This document shows positions 18,802 to 20,902 of a stretch of 20,902 nucleotides of DNA, one piece after another (positions within the stretch are counted from its first letter, which is position 1; every line of letters starts with the position of its first letter). Source of the DNA: Nitrosopumilales archaeon CG_4_9_14_0_2_um_filter_34_16 (GTDB lineage: Archaea; Thermoproteota; Nitrososphaeria; Nitrososphaerales; Nitrosopumilaceae); NCBI GenBank assembly GCA_002788515.1, contig PFRJ01000081.1, forward strand, positions 1 to 20,902, written 5' to 3'. The translations under genes were made by a program, and so were the position numbers. The notes below the pieces were generated by a model. That model saw only the letters and a program-made list of their open reading frames with translations, was not told where the DNA came from and ran no database searches.

Positions 18802-19491
18802 ATGAAATTAGCTTCTCTTTTTTCAGGTGGCAAAGATAGTACTTATGCCATTTATTCAGCACAAAAACAGGGACATGAAATATCTTGTCTTTTGAGTGTT
18901 TTTCCAAAATCTGATGAAAGCCATTTGTTACATCATCCAAATATACGCTGGACAAGATTACAATCCGAATCTATGTGCATTCCACAATTAACAATCACAA
19001 CTGATTCTGATGATACTGACGTAGAATTATTTGCACTTGAGACATTGTTACAAAATGCAAAAGATCAATTCGGTATTGAAGGATTGGTGCATGGTGGTAT
19101 TAAAAGTAATTTTCAAAAAGATAAATTTCAAACTATCTGTTCCAAATTAAATTTAATTGCAGTTACACCATTATGGAATACTGACCCTGAACAATATTTA
19201 GGTGATTTACTAAATTCTAAATTTGATTTTGTGATGACAACCGTTTCTTCGGATGGATTGGATGACTCATGGCTTGGAAAAATAATTTCTAAATCTGATC
19301 TTGATACTTTGAAACACTTATCTAACAAATTTGGATTCAACTTAAATTTTGAGGGTGGAGAAGCAGAAACATTTGTTATTAACTGTCCTTTTTTTTCAAA
19401 TCCAATTAAAATTAATAAGTTTGAAAAAAATTGGGATGGATATAGAGGAAGGTTTGAAATAGTGGATGCAGAGTTGAATTACAATGCTTGA
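18802..19491 (+). CDS. dph6: Diphthine-ammonia ligase (Dph6)
   Basis: Dph6 amidates diphthine on elongation factor 2 using ATP and ammonium, the last step of diphthamide formation. The 229-residue protein is an N-type ATP pyrophosphatase with the PP-loop FSGGKDSTYA (7-16), the VHGGIKSNFQKDKF segment (around 96-109) and the family's closing EGGEAETFV (around 183-191). It lacks the C-terminal domains of the yeast enzyme, as usual in archaea. The stop overlaps the SRP54 start by 8 bases, so the two are coupled. Confidence 0.93.
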   Translation: MKLASLFSGGKDSTYAIYSAQKQGHEISCLLSVFPKSDESHLLHHPNIRWTRLQSESMCIPQLTITTDSDDTDVELFALETLLQNAKDQFGIEGLVHGGIKSNFQKDKFQTICSKLNLIAVTPLWNTDPEQYLGDLLNSKFDFVMTTVSSDGLDDSWLGKIISKSDLDTLKHLSNKFGFNLNFEGGEAETFVINCPFFSNPIKINKFEKNWDGYRGRFEIVDAELNYNA

Positions 19492-20809
19492 TGGTCTTAA
19501 GACTAGTTTAAGTGACGCAATCAAAAAGATTGTAAAATCCTCTGGAATTGATGAGGAACTCATCAAGGAACTGTCTAAAGATGTTCAAAGAGCATTAATC
19601 CAATCTGATGTCAATGTACGTCTAGTTCTTGAAATTACAAAACGTCTACAAGAACGTGCTCTAAATGAAACTCCTCCACCTGGACTTTCACGTAAAGATC
19701 ACATAATTAAGATCCTTTATGATGAACTCTCAAAACTCCTTGGAAACGAATCTGAATTTGATTTCAAACCTAATAAACAAAACAAGATTATTTTACTTGG
19801 AATTCAGGGTAGTGGTAAAACCACGGTCGCATCAAAACTTGCAAAATTTCTAACCCGACAAGGGTACAAAGTTGGTGTCGTAGGGGCTGATACCTATAGG
19901 CCTGGGGCATTAGTTCAACTTCGAACTATGTGTGAAAAATCAAACGTTGAAGTGTATGGTGAAGAAAACAACAAAGATTCCCCAGACATTGTAAAAAATG
20001 GTTTAAAGCATTTTGCAGATCAACCATTAGATGTTATTTTAATTGATACCGCTGGTCGTCATAAAGAGGAGAAAGATTTACTTGAAGAAATGGATAGAAT
20101 TAACAAGGTTACAGATCCTGATTTAGCTTTACTTGTAATTGATGGAACGATTGGACAACAATGTTTCAATCAAGCTGAAGCTTTCCACAAAACTATTCCT
20201 GTTGGAGGTGTCATAATTACAAAACTAGATAGTTCTGCAAAAGGTGGTGGCGCACTTGCAGCTTCTGCAGCAACTGGTGCACAAATAATGTACATTGGAA
20301 CTGGTGAAAGAATCGATGATTTAGAAAAATTTTCTCCTACCCGCTTCGTTGGACGTCTACTTGGCATGGGTGATATTCAAGCAATCTTGGATTTAGCCAA
20401 ACGACTAGAAAATGAAGGTGATGATGTTAGGATGAAACGTATCTCTAGTGGAAAAATGAACATGGATGATTTTTTTTACCAACTAGAAGAAGTGACAAAG
20501 GTTGGCTCTCTAAAAGGACTTCTTGATAGTATGCCTGGATTTGCTGGAATGGTAAAAAATGATCAAGTAGATCAAATGGAAGGCCGAGTTTCTAAATGGA
20601 GATATATAATTCAGAGTATGACCAAAGAAGAAAAAGCGGATCCCGATTTATTAAATTCCTCAAGAATCAAAAGAATTTCTAGAGGCTCTGGATGGCCAGA
20701 AGGCGAAGTCAAAGAACTTATCAAAAATTATAAAAATTCTAAAAATATGATGAAAGCATCAAAAGGTCGCCAAATGCAAGGAACTCTTAGAAAAATGGGA
20801 TTAGGATAA
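19484..20809 (+). CDS. srp54: Signal recognition particle GTPase SRP54
   Basis: SRP54 binds signal sequences on the ribosome and, with its receptor FtsY, targets them to the membrane. The 441 residues comprise an N domain (1-95), a G domain (100-295) with G1 GIQGSGKTT (106-114), the DTYRPGA box (136-142), G3 DTAGR (188-192) and G4 TKLD (246-249), and a Met-rich M domain (about 300-441) that contains the RNA-binding SSRIKRISRGSGW segment. Length and order are normal. It is coupled to dph6; SRP19 is encoded at the other end of the window. Confidence 0.97.
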   Translation: MLDGLKTSLSDAIKKIVKSSGIDEELIKELSKDVQRALIQSDVNVRLVLEITKRLQERALNETPPPGLSRKDHIIKILYDELSKLLGNESEFDFKPNKQNKIILLGIQGSGKTTVASKLAKFLTRQGYKVGVVGADTYRPGALVQLRTMCEKSNVEVYGEENNKDSPDIVKNGLKHFADQPLDVILIDTAGRHKEEKDLLEEMDRINKVTDPDLALLVIDGTIGQQCFNQAEAFHKTIPVGGVIITKLDSSAKGGGALAASAATGAQIMYIGTGERIDDLEKFSPTRFVGRLLGMGDIQAILDLAKRLENEGDDVRMKRISSGKMNMDDFFYQLEEVTKVGSLKGLLDSMPGFAGMVKNDQVDQMEGRVSKWRYIIQSMTKEEKADPDLLNSSRIKRISRGSGWPEGEVKELIKNYKNSKNMMKASKGRQMQGTLRKMGLG

Positions 20810-20837
20810 TAACTCTGTTTATACTTTCTATGCCACT

Positions 20838-20902
20838 ATGTCTAACTACCATCAAATAGTTCCTATTGCACATAAAATCCTCAAAAAATATGATTTGTGT
20901 GA
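20838..20902 (+). CDS. N terminus of a possible tRNA pseudouridine synthase Pus10 (partial)
   Basis: An ATG at 20838 opens a frame that runs off the window after 21 codons (MSNYHQIVPIAHKILKKYDL, then C). Archaeal Pus10, which makes pseudouridine 54/55 in tRNA, usually begins with a short helix ending in [KE]KY-x-LC-x-x-C, the first half of its zinc site, and this N terminus fits. With so few residues the call is tentative. A TATA-like GTTTATAC lies at 20817-20824. Confidence 0.5.
   Translation, partial: MSNYHQIVPIAHKILKKYDLC

Noticed and set aside
1..20902. CRISPR array, insertion sequence, prophage or toxin-antitoxin system
   Set aside because: No regularly spaced repeats, terminal inverted repeats with a transposase, phage genes or paired toxin-antitoxin frames were seen.

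Overview
The window looks like a piece of an AT-rich archaeal chromosome from an ammonia-oxidising thaumarchaeote (Nitrososphaerota), most like Nitrosopumilus. The evidence is a set of archaeal information-processing genes (TFB, aIF1A, aIF5A, S8e, SRP19, SRP54, Gar1, Dph6), intron-bearing tRNAs, TATA boxes about 25-27 bases before many start codons (leaderless mRNAs), a cold-shock protein, ScpA/ScpB, and a haem gene set built on siroheme decarboxylation. I see no prophage, insertion sequence, CRISPR array or clear recent transfer. It reads as a dense core-genome region.

Layout. Positions 1-70 hold the Lys-rich tail of a + strand gene. A 46-residue ORF, an OB-fold ssDNA-binding protein (both minus) and an intron-containing tRNA-Leu(CAA) follow. 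Then comes a 40-residue C2H2 zinc-finger ORF divergent from a VTT/DedA-like membrane protein, which is coupled to an HD-domain phosphohydrolase. From 2558 to 6911 lies a tetrapyrrole cluster: precorrin-2 dehydrogenase, hemA, hemB and an unknown gene on the minus strand, with a fused siroheme decarboxylase (AhbA+AhbB) divergent. From 6908 to 10111 (minus) are a zinc-binding unknown, an aldo/keto reductase, a chlorite-dismutase-family coproheme decarboxylase (ChdC/HemQ type), a DUF167 protein and SufC. From 10211 to 13631 (minus) are TFB, Gar1, SRP19, S8e, ScpB and ScpA. From 13663 come a zinc alcohol dehydrogenase, a helical-repeat/REC response regulator, a convergent Lrp/AsnC regulator and a YkgJ-type cysteine-cluster protein. 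From 16744 to the end are aIF1A, Csp, an intron-containing tRNA-Tyr(GTA), an unknown gene, aIF5A, a C/D-box sRNA, Dph6, SRP54 and the first codons of a possible Pus10.

How they work together. HemA and HemB make porphobilinogen, the Met8-like protein acts at precorrin-2/sirohydrochlorin, and AhbAB decarboxylates siroheme. A ChdC-like enzyme encoded 1.5 kb away could finish haem from Fe-coproporphyrin, giving an aerobic hybrid of the siroheme-dependent and coproporphyrin-dependent routes. AhbC is not in the window. SRP19 and SRP54 belong to one particle; Gar1 and the C/D sRNA belong to RNA-guided modification.

The most striking item outside the proteins is a 66-nt C/D-box sRNA (18688-18753). 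Its 12-nt D guide matches an elongator tRNA-Met anticodon loop, with C34 exactly five nucleotides from box D.
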